Source: Telluria mixta
Lineage (GTDB): Bacteria > Pseudomonadota > Gammaproteobacteria > Burkholderiales > Burkholderiaceae_D
Length of the DNA: 64,000 nucleotides
Assembly: GCF_029223865.1 (NCBI RefSeq)
Contig: NZ_CP119520.1
Span: 2,232,001 to 2,296,000, forward strand
Direction: 5' to 3'
Positions 9,149 to 18,418 of this stretch are shown one piece after another. Both the position numbers and the translations under genes were made by a program. Each line of letters opens with the position of its first letter. Within the stretch, counting starts at the first letter, position 1. The notes below the pieces were generated by a model, which was given only the letters and a program-made list of their open reading frames with translations, searched no databases and was not told the DNA's origin.

Positions 9149-9180
9149 AAAGAGCCGCTACGCAGCGGCTCTTTGCTTTT
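9149..9180 (+). terminator. Rho-independent terminator of the protease gene
   Basis: The arms AAAGAGCCGCT and AGCGGCTCTTT (9149-9159 / 9164-9174) pair perfectly around a 4-base loop and are followed by a T-rich tail. Confidence 0.85.
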
Positions 9181-9227
9181 GCGGGCGCAGTATCATGCGC
9201 CTTTTACTTTTATCCACGGATACCGAC

Positions 9228-9431
9228 GTGAGCGACGAAAACCGTTTTATCAACATCGAAATCAAGCTGGCCGACCAGGAAAACCTCGTCGACACCCTTA
9301 ACCGCACGATCTACGAACAGGGCCGCCGCATCGACCAGCTGGAAGCCATGGTGGCCAAGCTGGCCGACCATGTGCGCACGCTGCGCGATGCGGGACAGGG
9401 ACCGCTCAACGAAAGGCCGCCGCATTATTGA
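9228..9431 (+). CDS. slyX: SlyX family protein
   Basis: This small soluble coiled-coil protein has 67 residues from GTG 9228 (VSDENRFINIEIKLADQENL). The heptad pattern through NIEIKLADQENLVDTLNRTIYEQGRRIDQLEAMVAKLADHVRTL and the proline-containing tail ending in PPHY match SlyX, whose function is not well established. A longer frame from ATG 9195 exists, but the extra 11 residues are unlike the family. It stands alone between a terminator and the acyltransferase gene. Confidence 0.85.
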   Translation: MSDENRFINIEIKLADQENLVDTLNRTIYEQGRRIDQLEAMVAKLADHVRTLRDAGQGPLNERPPHY

Positions 9432-9467
9432 CAGTCGATATCGATTTTCACAAGTTGTCGCCGCCGG

Positions 9468-9502
9468 TCCTTGCCTAGTCTGTAACTTTCTTCAGGCAAG
9501 GA
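9468..9502 (+). promoter_or_regulatory. Hairpin covering the ribosome site of the next gene
   Basis: TCCTTGCCT (9468-9476) and AGGCAAGGA (9494-9502) form a perfect 9-bp stem with a 17-base loop. The right arm contains the AAGGA ribosome site used by the ATG at 9510, so the stem could lower or condition translation. Confidence 0.5.
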
Positions 9503-9509
9503 TCGACAC

Positions 9510-10676
9510 ATGTTCACGCGTAGCCTCGATACGGGCGCGTTCGCGCTGCCGGCCCCATGGGACGCTCGTCCCCGATCGGTGCGTTGCCCGCACCGGTATG
9601 AGTTGAACGTCGCAACGGCTTATTACGACCGTCCGGACATCCTCGACGCATGGCACCGGATGCTGGCCGATGCGGCGGGGCCGGAAACGCTGTTCCAGTC
9701 GCCCCGGTTCTTCAGCCACCTGATCGACATGGATCGGGGGCGGGACGCGAACTACGAATTGTTCATCGTCCGCCGCAGCGTCGACTATGCGGTCGTCGGT
9801 GTGATCCCCGTGCGCACCCTGCCGTGCCGCATCGCCTTCCAGGCCGGTCCCGTGCCGCTGTTCGGACAGACGCTGCGCGCGTGCCAGATCCTCGGCAGTG
9901 TTCCGCTGCTCGATCCGGCGGAAACGGGGCTCGCCCAGTTCGTCATGCAGCAATTACTCAACCGCTATGCGGAGTGCGACGCGCTGTATCTGCAAGCCGT
10001 GCCGCAGGAGGACGTGCAGGCGATCGCGGGTGTGCCGGCGTATGTGTTGAACGGCTGGCGCGCGTGCCATACGCAGCCGCTGCCGGACAGCGTCGACACC
10101 TATCTGAAAGGCTTCAGCGCCAAGAAGCGTTACAACCTGTCGCGCCAGATCCGCCTGCTGACGGAAGCGGCCGGCCCGTTGCACGTGTTGCGCATCGACC
10201 AGCCCGGCCAGGTCGGCGCCATGCTGGAGGCCATGGTCGCCACCGACGCGTCCCGCACCGCCGGACGTGCCGACGAGCAGGCGCGCCTGGAGAGCCTGGC
10301 GCGCCATGGCCTGCTGCTGTCCTACGTGATCCGTTGCGGCGAGAACGACGTCGCCGTCGTGTACGGCATGCGGTCGGCGTCCGTCTGGCACGTCTACAAG
10401 ATCCTGTGCCGGCAGGATTATATGCACCTGTCGGTCGGCACCAGCGCGATCCACCTGGCCGTGCAGGACGTGCTGGCCCGTTTCAAGTTCGACCACATCG
10501 ACTTCGGCTACGGCACGCCGCACGCGGAGTTCCGCTCGACCCACGTATTGCAGACGCGCGGCCTTGTCCTGCTGCACCGCGCGCGCAGCGTGACGGCCAT
10601 GCTGCTGAAGGTTCACGGCATGTGCAATGCCATGAACGAGGCGCTGATCCGCCAGGTGAAGCGGTTCCGGAAATGA
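9510..10676 (+). CDS. GNAT/FemAB-like acyltransferase (BioF2-like, CelD-type)
   Basis: This 388-residue protein has the two-lobed layout of the acetyltransferase family often annotated as GNAT, CelD or BioF2-like. The first lobe contains VVGVIPVRTLPC. The linker is LKGFSAKKRYNLSRQIRLL, with the conserved basic RYNL segment. The second lobe is ALARFKFDHIDFGYGTPHAEFR. Relatives act in polysaccharide or cell-envelope acylation, or amide transfer from aminoacyl or acyl-CoA donors. The substrate cannot be read from sequence and no polysaccharide cluster is nearby. The ATG at 9510 has AAGGA 7 bases upstream, inside a hairpin. Confidence 0.75.
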   Translation: MFTRSLDTGAFALPAPWDARPRSVRCPHRYELNVATAYYDRPDILDAWHRMLADAAGPETLFQSPRFFSHLIDMDRGRDANYELFIVRRSVDYAVVGVIPVRTLPCRIAFQAGPVPLFGQTLRACQILGSVPLLDPAETGLAQFVMQQLLNRYAECDALYLQAVPQEDVQAIAGVPAYVLNGWRACHTQPLPDSVDTYLKGFSAKKRYNLSRQIRLLTEAAGPLHVLRIDQPGQVGAMLEAMVATDASRTAGRADEQARLESLARHGLLLSYVIRCGENDVAVVYGMRSASVWHVYKILCRQDYMHLSVGTSAIHLAVQDVLARFKFDHIDFGYGTPHAEFRSTHVLQTRGLVLLHRARSVTAMLLKVHGMCNAMNEALIRQVKRFRK

Positions 10677-10718
10677 CTGTTATAGTGGCGGCACCTCCAC
10701 CTCAATCCACAATGACTC

Positions 10719-11015
10719 ATGAGTAACAACGCCCCCAGCCCGGAATTCTTCGACCGCGCCAACGCCCTCATCAACATGGCGAACGACCAGTGCGCGTCGA
10801 CCCATCCGAGCGAAGTCAGCGCATCGACGCTGTACGCCTCGGCGCGCTTCAACGCCTTCATCGTCGCGGCCACCACCGGCAACGCGGAGACCATGGCTTC
10901 GGAAAAGGAGCGGGCGCTGGAGTATTTCACCGAGCAGTTCCGCAAGATGATGGAAGCGAATCTTGATGATTTCATCGAGAACTACGACACGTACATGAAG
11001 CGGGCGGAGAAGTAA
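10719..11015 (+). CDS. DUF3144 family protein
   Basis: This 98-residue acidic protein is predicted all helical. The segment FFDRANALINMANDQ followed by STLYASARFNAFIVAATTGN and a C-terminal EYFTEQFRKMMEANLDDFIENYDTY helix fits DUF3144, a small proteobacterial family of unknown role. It lies 42 bases after the acyltransferase gene, which may reflect co-transcription. A terminator follows directly. Confidence 0.8.
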   Translation: MSNNAPSPEFFDRANALINMANDQCASTHPSEVSASTLYASARFNAFIVAATTGNAETMASEKERALEYFTEQFRKMMEANLDDFIENYDTYMKRAEK

Positions 11016-11032
11016 GCGCCTGCGCTTCGCAC

Positions 11033-11059
11033 AAGGCCGCCGCGTGCGGTCCTTTTTTT
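11033..11059 (+). terminator. Terminator after the DUF3144 gene
   Basis: AAGGCCGC and GCGGTCCTT form an imperfect stem (one bulged T) followed by seven T residues. Confidence 0.7.
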
Positions 11060-11134
11060 GTCCAGAGATATGGCGTTCAAGCGGCGCTCCCGTGTCGGCG
11101 GTTATTATTATTCACGTTTCTTTCGACCTAATTC

Positions 11135-11569
11135 ATGAAAAAATTGCTGGCGAAGCACTTCAAGTCTTTGAGATCGATCCTGAGGATTGCTTTACCGTTT
11201 GCCCTGCTGGCATGTCTCGTTACGCCATTGTTTGGCTATCTTGTCCACTGGGCTCCCGCAGACGAAGCCCTGTCCCGCTACAAAGACGAAACAGCGCTCT
11301 TGGTCGGGGGACGTTACCGGTCCTATATGGCGAGTTCCAACCAGAAGAGGACGACTTCGGTATATCGGGAACGCGTGTATGTTCTTTTTCCGTCAATGCT
11401 CCGCGAGCCGAAAACCGTCACGGTCAGCCAGAAGAACGACGAACCTTACAGGGTATCGGAAGAGAAAAACGGTGTCTTTAAACTGCTGGCCATGTATGGT
11501 CTTATCCTGTTCGGTACCTGGTGGTTCTGGTTGCGAAAACCGGCCAAGACGGAGCCTTCACAGCATTAG
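11135..11569 (+). CDS. Hypothetical protein with two membrane segments
   Basis: I do not recognise this 144-residue protein. It has a basic N terminus (MKKLLAKHFKSLRS), a hydrophobic segment (about 15-37, ILRIALPFALLACLVTPLFG), a roughly 75-residue hydrophilic loop rich in charged residues and a second membrane segment (about 115-132, LLAMYGLILFGTWWFWL), ending in a short basic tail. This suggests an inner-membrane protein with a periplasmic loop. The region is less GC-rich than its surroundings. The next gene starts 34 bases downstream. Confidence 0.6.
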   Translation: MKKLLAKHFKSLRSILRIALPFALLACLVTPLFGYLVHWAPADEALSRYKDETALLVGGRYRSYMASSNQKRTTSVYRERVYVLFPSMLREPKTVTVSQKNDEPYRVSEEKNGVFKLLAMYGLILFGTWWFWLRKPAKTEPSQH

Positions 11570-11603
11570 GATGGCCATTCATCAGAAGCGAATAAGGGAA
11601 TAA

Positions 11604-12200
11604 ATGGGAAAGAACCGGCTCGAAGCCTTCAGCGACGGCGTCATCGCCATCATCATCACCATCATGGTGCTGGAACTCAAAGTCCCGCACGGCGCGGACT
11701 TCAGCGTATTGGTTCCGCTCTGGCCCGTCTTCATGAGCTACGTGCTCAGTTTCATCTACGTGGGCATCTACTGGAACAACCACCACCACATGCTGCACGC
11801 CGTGAAGGAAGTCAGCGGCGGCGTCCTGTGGGCCAATCTGCACCTGCTGTTCTGGCTGTCGCTGATCCCGTTCGTGACCGCGTGGATGGGCGAGAACCAT
11901 TTCGAGAACGGGCCAACCGCGGCATACGGCTTTGTCCTGTTCATGTGCTCGATTGCCTATCTGATCCTGGTACAGGTATTGACGGCGAAGCATCCGAAGA
12001 ACGCGGCGCTGGCCGAGGCGATCGGCAACGATCGCAAGGGCAAGCTGTCCTGCGTTTTGTATCTGGCCGGCGTGGCCTTGTCGTGGTTTGGCGCCTGGCT
12101 CGGGTTCCTCGTCTATGCGGCCGTCGCCATCGTGTGGCTGATTCCGGACCGGCGCATCGAAGAAAAAGTGGCGCAGGAAGAACAATCGGAGCGGGGCTGA
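11604..12200 (+). CDS. TMEM175 family (DUF1211) potassium-channel-like protein
   Basis: This 198-residue membrane protein begins with the signature FSDGV at residues 9-13 (RLEAFSDGVIAIIITIMVLELKVP), the filter-forming helix of prokaryotic TMEM175 channels. About six hydrophobic helices follow (YVLSFIYVGIYWNNHHH, LLFWLSLIPFVTAWMG, AYGFVLFMCSIAYLILVQ, LYLAGVALSWFGAWLGFLVY, AAVAIVWLI). Bacterial TMEM175 proteins assemble as tetramers and pass potassium. A terminator follows, and the gene may share a transcript with the small membrane protein upstream. Confidence 0.85.
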   Translation: MGKNRLEAFSDGVIAIIITIMVLELKVPHGADFSVLVPLWPVFMSYVLSFIYVGIYWNNHHHMLHAVKEVSGGVLWANLHLLFWLSLIPFVTAWMGENHFENGPTAAYGFVLFMCSIAYLILVQVLTAKHPKNAALAEAIGNDRKGKLSCVLYLAGVALSWFGAWLGFLVYAAVAIVWLIPDRRIEEKVAQEEQSERG

Positions 12201-12223
12201 GCCTTCCCGCAAGGCCTTTTTTT
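12201..12223 (+). terminator. Terminator after the TMEM175 gene
   Basis: The short stem GCCTT / AAGGC (12201-12205 / 12211-12215) is followed by seven or more T residues and begins right after the stop codon. Confidence 0.7.
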
Positions 12224-12279
12224 CGGCCGTAAATATGTAACATACGGCAATATCCCTGCTATTCTTAGGGCGCACTTCG

Positions 12280-12300
12280 CCGCCGGGTTCGTCCCGGCGG
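12280..12300 (+). promoter_or_regulatory. GC-rich stem-loop in the M3 peptidase leader
   Basis: CCGCCGGG (12280-12287) and CCCGGCGG (12293-12300) pair perfectly around a 5-base loop, about 90 bases upstream of the peptidase start. A short TTT follows, so it could be a weak terminator or a 5' leader hairpin. Confidence 0.45.
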
Positions 12301-12387
12301 TTTCCATTATGGAGTGCACGAGCAAGAAGAGATCGGTCCGTGGCATAAGCATGGACGGATCCGACAACCCTCCGGAGATCCCTAAGA

Positions 12388-14514
12388 ATGAACCGTTCGC
12401 ACATCCTGGCCGTCGCTGTTACCGCAGCCGTCGCCAACCTGGCCCATGCCGCCCCCGCTTCGCTGCTACCGGCGTCCAACCCGTTCGCCAAGCCGAGCAC
12501 CCTGCAATACCAGTACCCGGCCTTCGACAAGATCAAGAACGAGGACTTCGCGCCGGCGTTCGAAGAAGGCATGCGCCAGCAGTCGCTGGAAATCGACGCC
12601 ATCGCCAATAACAAGGCGGCGCCGACCTTCGACAATACGATCGTCGCGATGGAGCGTTCGGGTCTGCTGCTGAACCGCGTCTCGACCACGTTCTACAGCC
12701 TGGTCGGTGCCAACACGAATCCCACGCTCGATGCGCTCGACAAGGATCTCGCGCCGAAACTGGCCGCCCACAGCGACAAGATCCGCCTGAACGAAAAACT
12801 GTTCAAGCGCATCCAGACGCTGTACGGCAAGCGCGCCAAGCTGCACCTCGATCCGGAATCGGCTTACCTGCTCGAGCGTTATCACACCGATTTCGTGCGT
12901 GCCGGCGCCAAACTGTCCGCCGCCGACAAGGAAACGCTGAAAACGTATAACGGCAAGATCGCCGCCCTGCAGACCCAGTTCAGCCAGAACGTGCTGAAGG
13001 AAGCGAATGCGTCGGCGCTCGTCGTCGACACGCGCGAAGAACTCGCCGGCATGTCGGACAAGGCCATCGACGCCGCCGCCGCGCTGGCGAAAAAGGATGG
13101 TCTCGACGGCAAGTTCAAGGTGCCGGTCGTGAACACGACGCAGCAGGCGCCGCTGTCCGTGCTGACCAACCGCGCGACGCGCGAAAAACTGCTGGCCCTG
13201 TCGCTGGCCCGCGGCAGCCACGGTGGCGATTACGACAACCGCCAGATCGTGCTGGACCTCGCCAAGGCACGTGCCGAGCGCGCGAAGCTGCTGGGCTACC
13301 CGAACCACGCCGCCTACATGCTGGAAGACCAGACAGCCAAGACGACGGATGCCGTCAACAACCTGCTGGCCGAATTCTCCAGGCCGGCCGTGCGCAACGC
13401 GAAGAAGGAAGCGGGCGAGATCCAGAAGGTCATCGATGCCGAAGGCGGCAAATTCCAGGCGACCGCCTACGACTGGAACTATTACACCGACAAGGTGCGC
13501 CAGGCACGCTATGCGTTCGACGAAAACCAGCTGCGTCCCTATTTTGAGTTCAACAACGTGCTCGTGAACGGCGTGTTCTTCGCCGCCACCAAGGAATACG
13601 GCATCACGTTCAAGGAACGCCACGACCTGCCGGTGTACAACCCGGACGTGCGCGTGTTCGACGTGTTCGATGCCGACGGCAAGCACCTGGCGATCTTCCT
13701 GCACGACCCGTACGCCCGCTCGAACAAGCGCGGCGGTGCGTGGATGAATGCCTACGTCGGCCAGAACAAGCTGCTGGGCACGCACCCGGTCATCGCGAAC
13801 CACCTGAACATCCCGAAGCCGGCGGCCGGCGAGCCGACCCTGCTGACGTACGACGAAGTGCGCACGATGTTCCACGAGTTCGGCCATGCGCTGCACGGCA
13901 TGTTCTCGAACGTGAAATACCCGCGCTTCTCGGGCACCCGCGTGCCGCGCGACTATGTCGAATTCCCGTCGCAGGTCAACGAGATGTGGATGGCCTGGCC
14001 GGAGGTACTCTCCAACTACGCCAAGCATTATCAGACGGGCGCGGCCATGCCGAAGGAACTGCTGGATAAAGTCCAGGCCTCGTCCAAGTTCAACGAAGGT
14101 TACCGCACGACCGAGTACCTCGCCGCGTCGATCCTGGACCAGAAATGGCATCAATTGGGCGCCGAACAGATCCCGACCGACGTGCTGGGCTTCGAGGCCA
14201 CCGCGCTGCACGACGCCGGCGTCGACTTCCCGCTCGTCCCGCCGCGCTACCGCACGACGTACTTCTCGCACGTGTTCTCGGGCGGCTATTCGGCCGGCTA
14301 CTATGGCTACCTGTGGGCCGAGAAGCTGGATGCCGACACCGTCGAATGGTTCAAGGAACACGGCGGCCTGACGCGCGCGAACGGCGACCGCTTCCGCCAG
14401 ATGCTGCTGTCGCGCGGCGGCACGATGGACGCGATGGACATGTACCGCAACTTCCGCGGCCGTGATGCGAAGATCGAGCCGCTGCTGGAACGCCGCGGGC
14501 TGACGGGCGAGTAA
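12388..14514 (+). CDS. M3 family metallopeptidase (peptidyl-dipeptidase Dcp-like), exported
   Basis: This zinc oligopeptidase has 708 residues. A signal peptide is evident (MNRSHILAVAVTAAVANLAHAA, cleavage after AHA), which places it in the periplasm or outside. The M3 motif FHEFGHALHG has H496, E497 and H500, and the conserved PSQVNEMWMAWPEVL and SHVFSGGYSAGYYGYLWAEKLDAD segments follow. The length matches Dcp and oligopeptidase A (about 680). Dcp removes C-terminal dipeptides, but substrate preference cannot be proved here. It is monocistronic, with a stem-loop after the stop. Confidence 0.92.
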   Translation: MNRSHILAVAVTAAVANLAHAAPASLLPASNPFAKPSTLQYQYPAFDKIKNEDFAPAFEEGMRQQSLEIDAIANNKAAPTFDNTIVAMERSGLLLNRVSTTFYSLVGANTNPTLDALDKDLAPKLAAHSDKIRLNEKLFKRIQTLYGKRAKLHLDPESAYLLERYHTDFVRAGAKLSAADKETLKTYNGKIAALQTQFSQNVLKEANASALVVDTREELAGMSDKAIDAAAALAKKDGLDGKFKVPVVNTTQQAPLSVLTNRATREKLLALSLARGSHGGDYDNRQIVLDLAKARAERAKLLGYPNHAAYMLEDQTAKTTDAVNNLLAEFSRPAVRNAKKEAGEIQKVIDAEGGKFQATAYDWNYYTDKVRQARYAFDENQLRPYFEFNNVLVNGVFFAATKEYGITFKERHDLPVYNPDVRVFDVFDADGKHLAIFLHDPYARSNKRGGAWMNAYVGQNKLLGTHPVIANHLNIPKPAAGEPTLLTYDEVRTMFHEFGHALHGMFSNVKYPRFSGTRVPRDYVEFPSQVNEMWMAWPEVLSNYAKHYQTGAAMPKELLDKVQASSKFNEGYRTTEYLAASILDQKWHQLGAEQIPTDVLGFEATALHDAGVDFPLVPPRYRTTYFSHVFSGGYSAGYYGYLWAEKLDADTVEWFKEHGGLTRANGDRFRQMLLSRGGTMDAMDMYRNFRGRDAKIEPLLERRGLTGE

Positions 14515-14524
14515 TCTCGACGAC

Positions 14525-14549
14525 AAGGGCGGCGCGCCAGGCCGCCCTT
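14525..14549 (+). terminator. Stem-loop after the M3 peptidase gene
   Basis: AAGGGCGGC and GCCGCCCTT (14525-14533 / 14541-14549) pair perfectly around a 7-base loop. No strong T-run follows, so termination may be inefficient. Confidence 0.55.
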
Positions 14550-14591
14550 ATCGGGTGTAGACTTCTCACAACATCATGACGTGAGAAAGCC

Positions 14592-14873
14592 ATGCTGCCC
14601 GAAAACGAAAATACCCTGAAAGCGCACCTCAAAACGCTGCACCGCAGCCTCGAGGAAACCGGCGAAGTCGACGACGAACTGGAAATGCTGCTGCGCCAGC
14701 TCGACGGCGACATCAAGCACGTGCTCGACAAGCGCGCCCAGGATGCCGACGCAAACACCTACGGCCTGGCCTCGCGCACCCAGGAGCTGACGGCCCGCTT
14801 CGCCATCCGCCATCCTCACCTGGAACCCGCCCTGCGTGAGCTCGGCAACATCCTCGCCAGCATGGGCATCTGA
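14592..14873 (+). CDS. DUF4404 family protein
   Basis: This 93-residue helical protein (ENTLKAHLKTLHRSLEETGEVDDELEMLLRQLDGDI, then a tail with ELTARFAIRHPHLEPALRELGNILASMGI) fits DUF4404. The C-terminal FxxxHPxLxxxLRxLxxxLxxMGI pattern is the family hallmark. Its function is unknown. It is monocistronic, about 100 bases ahead of ygiQ. Confidence 0.8.
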   Translation: MLPENENTLKAHLKTLHRSLEETGEVDDELEMLLRQLDGDIKHVLDKRAQDADANTYGLASRTQELTARFAIRHPHLEPALRELGNILASMGI

Positions 14874-14974
14874 GGCGGCAATATCTGCCATGGATGAGAC
14901 AAGCCATTGAAAATTAAGCCATTTTTCGAGGGGTCCGCAGCTTAAAGAGGCGTTTTCCGGTAAAATGCCGGCCA

Positions 14975-17248
14975 ATGAACTCCCCTGCCAATCTTTTCGC
15001 GAACGTCGCCAAGCGTTCCAGCCGCGCCCCCGCGGCCCCGTTCCTGCCCATGTCCCGTGCCGAGATGGACAAGCTGGGCTGGGATTCGTGCGACATCATC
15101 CTGATCACGGGCGACGCCTACATCGACCATCCGAGTTTCGGCATGGCCCTCGTCGGCCGCCTGCTGGAAGCGCAGGGGTATCGTGTCGGCATCATCAGCC
15201 AGCCGGACTGGACCTCCGTCGAACCGTTCCGCGCGCTGGGCAAGCCGAACCTGTACTGGGGCATCACGGCCGGCAACATGGACTCGATGGTCAACCGCTA
15301 CACGGCCGACCGCAAGATCCGCTCGGATGACGCCTACACCCCGAACGGCGAGCCGAACAAGCGTCCGGACCGCGCGGTGACCGTGTACTGCCAGCGTGCG
15401 CGCGAAGCGTTCCCGGGCGTGCCCGTCATCGCCGGTTCGATCGAAGCATCGCTGCGCCGCATCGCGCACTACGATTACTGGTCGGACAAGGTGCGCCGCT
15501 CCGTGCTGTTCGAATCGAAGGCCGACCTCGTCATCTTCGGCAACGCCGAACGCGCGCTCGTCGACGTCACCCGCCGCATCGCGGCAGGCGAGAACATCAA
15601 GTCCATCCGCGACCTGCGCGGCACGGCCTTCCTCGTGCCGCACGGCTGGCTGCCTGATGAAGAATGGACCGTGCACAATTCCACCCGCGTGGACGTGCCG
15701 GGCCGCATCGACGCGCAGCCGAACCCGTACGCGATGGCGCTGGAAGATCCGAAGCAATGCGCGCTGGACAATGCGCAGCCGGAACCGGAGGTGAAGCCGA
15801 TCGTCATCATGACGCGCGAGCAGCGCCAGGCGGCCGCGCGCGAGAAGGCGCAGAAGACCGTCGTCCGTCTGCCGAGTTTTGAAACCGTCAGCGAAGATCC
15901 GGTGATGTACGCGCACGCATCGCGCGTGTTCCACCTGGAATCGAACCCGGGCAATGCGCGCGCGCTTGTGCAGCAGCACGGCGACCGCGACGTCTGGCTG
16001 AACCCGCCGCCGCTGCCGCTCGCGATGGACGAGATGGACGGTGTCTATGATCTGCAGTACGCGCGCGCACCGCACCCGAGCTATGGCAAGGCGCACATCC
16101 CGGCCTGGGAAATGATCCGCTACTCCGTGAACATCATGCGCGGCTGCTTCGGCGGTTGCACGTTCTGCTCGATCACGGAGCACGAGGGCCGCATCATCCA
16201 GAGCCGTTCGGAACCGTCGATCCTGCGCGAGATCGAACTGATCCGCGACACGACGAAGAATTTTGCCGGCACCATCACGGACCTGGGCGGCCCGACCGCG
16301 AACATGTACCGCCTTGCGTGCAAGGACAAGAAGATCGAGGAATCGTGCCGCCGCCTGTCGTGCGTGTACCCGACCATCTGCAGCAACCTGGGCACGGACC
16401 ACAGCAAGCTGATCTCGCTGTACCGCAAGGCGCGCGCGATCCCGGGCATCAAGAAGATCCTGATCGGCTCGGGCCTGCGCTACGACCTGGCCGTGCGCTC
16501 GCCGGAATACGTCAAGGAACTGGTCACGCACCACGTCGGCGGCCTGTTGAAGATCGCGCCGGAGCACACGGAAGAGGGCACGCTCTCCAAGATGATGAAG
16601 CCGGGCATCGGTGCCTATGACGAGTTCAAGGCGTTGTTCGACAAGTACTCGAGAGAGGCGGGCAAGAAGCAATACCTGATCCCGTACTTCATCGCCGCCC
16701 ACCCGGGCTCGACGGACGAGGACATGCTGAACCTGGCCCTCTGGCTCAAAAAGAACAATTTCCACCTCGACCAGGTGCAAACGTTCACGCCGACGCCGAT
16801 GGCCATGGCGACAACGATGTACCACTCGGGTAAAAATCCGCTGCACAAGGTCACCGAGGATTCGGAAGAGGTCCTCACGGCGAAGAGCGGCAAGACGAGG
16901 AAATTGCACAAGGCATTCCTGCGCTACTACGACCCGGAAAACTGGCCGGTCCTGCGCGAGGGCCTGAAGCGCATGGGCCGCGGCGACCTGATCGGCAATG
17001 GCGAGCGCCATCTGGTGCCGCCGGCCGGGTCCGAGCAGGAAGTTGCGCCGCAGCGTGGCGAGCGCCGTCCGCCGGTCGCGCCGCGCAGCGAGGCGCCGAA
17101 AGGCCGCGTGATCGAGGTAGCGACGCGGCGCAATGGACGCGGCGGTGAACGTCGTGGCGAGCCGGCACCGTTCATGGCGCCGCCGTCGAAGGCGAAGGCG
17201 GGGATTTTGTCGACGATCAAATCGAAGCCCAAGGCGGGCCGCAAGTAA
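14975..17248 (+). CDS. ygiQ: YgiQ family radical SAM protein
   Basis: This large radical SAM enzyme of 757 residues (UPF0313) has an N-terminal cobalamin-binding-like segment ([17 protein letters not shown]). The iron-sulfur motif [11 protein letters not shown] has C391, C395 and C398. [12 protein letters not shown] and [11 protein letters not shown] follow, with a basic, low-complexity C-terminal tail (from about 690). Family members are common but the reaction is not established. The start ATG at 14975 is typical in position, with a TAAAAT -10-like element just upstream. A strong terminator follows. Confidence 0.92.
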   Translation: MNSPANLFANVAKRSSRAPAAPFLPMSRAEMDKLGWDSCDIILITGDAYIDHPSFGMALVGRLLEAQGYRVGIISQPDWTSVEPFRALGKPNLYWGITAGNMDSMVNRYTADRKIRSDDAYTPNGEPNKRPDRAVTVYCQRAREAFPGVPVIAGSIEASLRRIAHYDYWSDKVRRSVLFESKADLVIFGNAERALVDVTRRIAAGENIKSIRDLRGTAFLVPHGWLPDEEWTVHNSTRVDVPGRIDAQPNPYAMALEDPKQCALDNAQPEPEVKPIVIMTREQRQAAAREKAQKTVVRLPSFETVSEDPVMYAHASRVFHLESNPGNARALVQQHGDRDVWLNPPPLPLAMDEMDGVYDLQYARAPHPSYGKAHIPAWEMIRYSVNIMRGCFGGCTFCSITEHEGRIIQSRSEPSILREIELIRDTTKNFAGTITDLGGPTANMYRLACKDKKIEESCRRLSCVYPTICSNLGTDHSKLISLYRKARAIPGIKKILIGSGLRYDLAVRSPEYVKELVTHHVGGLLKIAPEHTEEGTLSKMMKPGIGAYDEFKALFDKYSREAGKKQYLIPYFIAAHPGSTDEDMLNLALWLKKNNFHLDQVQTFTPTPMAMATTMYHSGKNPLHKVTEDSEEVLTAKSGKTRKLHKAFLRYYDPENWPVLREGLKRMGRGDLIGNGERHLVPPAGSEQEVAPQRGERRPPVAPRSEAPKGRVIEVATRRNGRGGERRGEPAPFMAPPSKAKAGILSTIKSKPKAGRK

Positions 17249-17257
17249 GCAGACAGG

Positions 17258-17283
17258 AACCGGGGCGTGTCCCCGGTTTTTTT
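17258..17283 (+). terminator. Terminator after ygiQ
   Basis: AACCGGGG and CCCCGGTT (17258-17265 / 17271-17278) form a perfect stem followed by a run of T. The tail touches the end of the convergent permease gene. Confidence 0.85.
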
Positions 17284-18418
17284 ATACGCTCAGGTCGGCG
17301 CTTGCCTGTTTGTCGCGCAACCTGCGCGCATACCGATGCCTGGCCCTGAGCCGCGGATTAGTCATCAGGCGCCCCATGGTCTCGCCGACGACCATCACGA
17401 CACCCAGCAGCGGCAACACGAGCATCAGCCCAGCCACGCCGGACAGCGCCCCGCCGATGAAGATCATCAGCACCGTCACCAGCGGATGGATGTGCAGGCT
17501 GCGCCCCAAGGTCAGCGGCATGAAGACGAAATCGTCCAGCAGCCGCGCGAGGATGAACACGACGATGGCACCGTACGCGATCAGCGGATTATTCGGCGCA
17601 TCCGTGGCGGCCACGACCACGACCATCATGCAGCCCACGACCGAGCCGACGAATGGGACCCATGCCAGCAGCGCCGAAATAAAACCCAGCAGCAGCGGCG
17701 ACGAGACGCCGATCACCCACAGGCCGAAGCCAAGAACGATGGTGTCCAGCACGGTCAGCTTCAATAAGCCCTCGAAGTAGCGGCGCGCCGTCTGGTCGAC
17801 CTGGTGCAGCAGGAACAACGTGCGTTCGAAATAGGCGTTCGGCACGGCGCGGGCGAGGAATTTTTTGAAGCGCAGGCCGTCGCGCAGAAAGAAGAAGGCG
17901 AGGAACGGCGCCAGCAGCAGTGACGGCAGCCAGCCGGCCGCGCCCAGCAGGATGGACGTCAGGTGGCGCTGGGCGAAGTTGTCCGTATAAGCCTTGAAGC
18001 GCTTGTTGACGATCGACGTCAAATGCATCTCGGCCAGGATCGGGAACTTCGCTTCCAGCAGCGTCATCGTGTTGCGCACGAAGGCGACGCCGCCGTCCAG
18101 GTACAGCGCGCCCGTCTTGTGCCAGCCGTCGGCGTCGCCGGGGGCCGCGGTCCAGGTCATCGCCGCCATCACCAGCAGGATGGTGGCGCCGTAGAACACG
18201 ATGCACACGAGCGTGGCCGAGACGTTGCGGGTAAAGCCGGCGCGCAGCAGGCGTTGCATCGGGCCCAGCAGGATGTAGTACATGACGGTGCCGAGAATGA
18301 AGGGCAGCACCAGCCACAGCATGTGCTCGAGCAGCACCAGCAGCAGACACGTCACGCCGATGATGCCGGTCCAGACGAAGGGGCCGCTGCGCTCGTCGCG
18401 GAGGGCGCCGTGGATCAC
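17282..18418 (-). CDS. AI-2E family transporter (permease)
   Basis: This integral membrane protein has 378 residues from GTG 18418. The hydrophobic pairs (FVWTGIIGVTCLLLVLLEHMLWLVLPFILGTVMYYILLGP; ATLVCIVFYGATILLVMAAM), a large soluble loop, the FLAFFFLRDG motif before KKFLARAVPNAYFE, and the C-terminal cluster of helices (GFISALLAWVPFVGSVVG; IHPLVTVLMIFIGGALSGVAGLMLVLPLLGVV) are typical of the AI-2E/PerM exporter family. Substrates vary (AI-2, sodium/proton exchange) and are unknown here. The start overlaps the stop of the cyclic-nucleotide-binding gene as GTGA, so translation is probably coupled. Confidence 0.88.
   Translation of the reverse strand: MIHGALRDERSGPFVWTGIIGVTCLLLVLLEHMLWLVLPFILGTVMYYILLGPMQRLLRAGFTRNVSATLVCIVFYGATILLVMAAMTWTAAPGDADGWHKTGALYLDGGVAFVRNTMTLLEAKFPILAEMHLTSIVNKRFKAYTDNFAQRHLTSILLGAAGWLPSLLLAPFLAFFFLRDGLRFKKFLARAVPNAYFERTLFLLHQVDQTARRYFEGLLKLTVLDTIVLGFGLWVIGVSSPLLLGFISALLAWVPFVGSVVGCMMVVVVAATDAPNNPLIAYGAIVVFILARLLDDFVFMPLTLGRSLHIHPLVTVLMIFIGGALSGVAGLMLVLPLLGVVMVVGETMGRLMTNPRLRARHRYARRLRDKQASADLSV

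Noticed and set aside
11044..11481. A 145-codon frame overlapping the small membrane protein gene
   Set aside because: The frame at 11135-11569 has a sensible two-helix membrane topology, whereas this one does not look like a protein.
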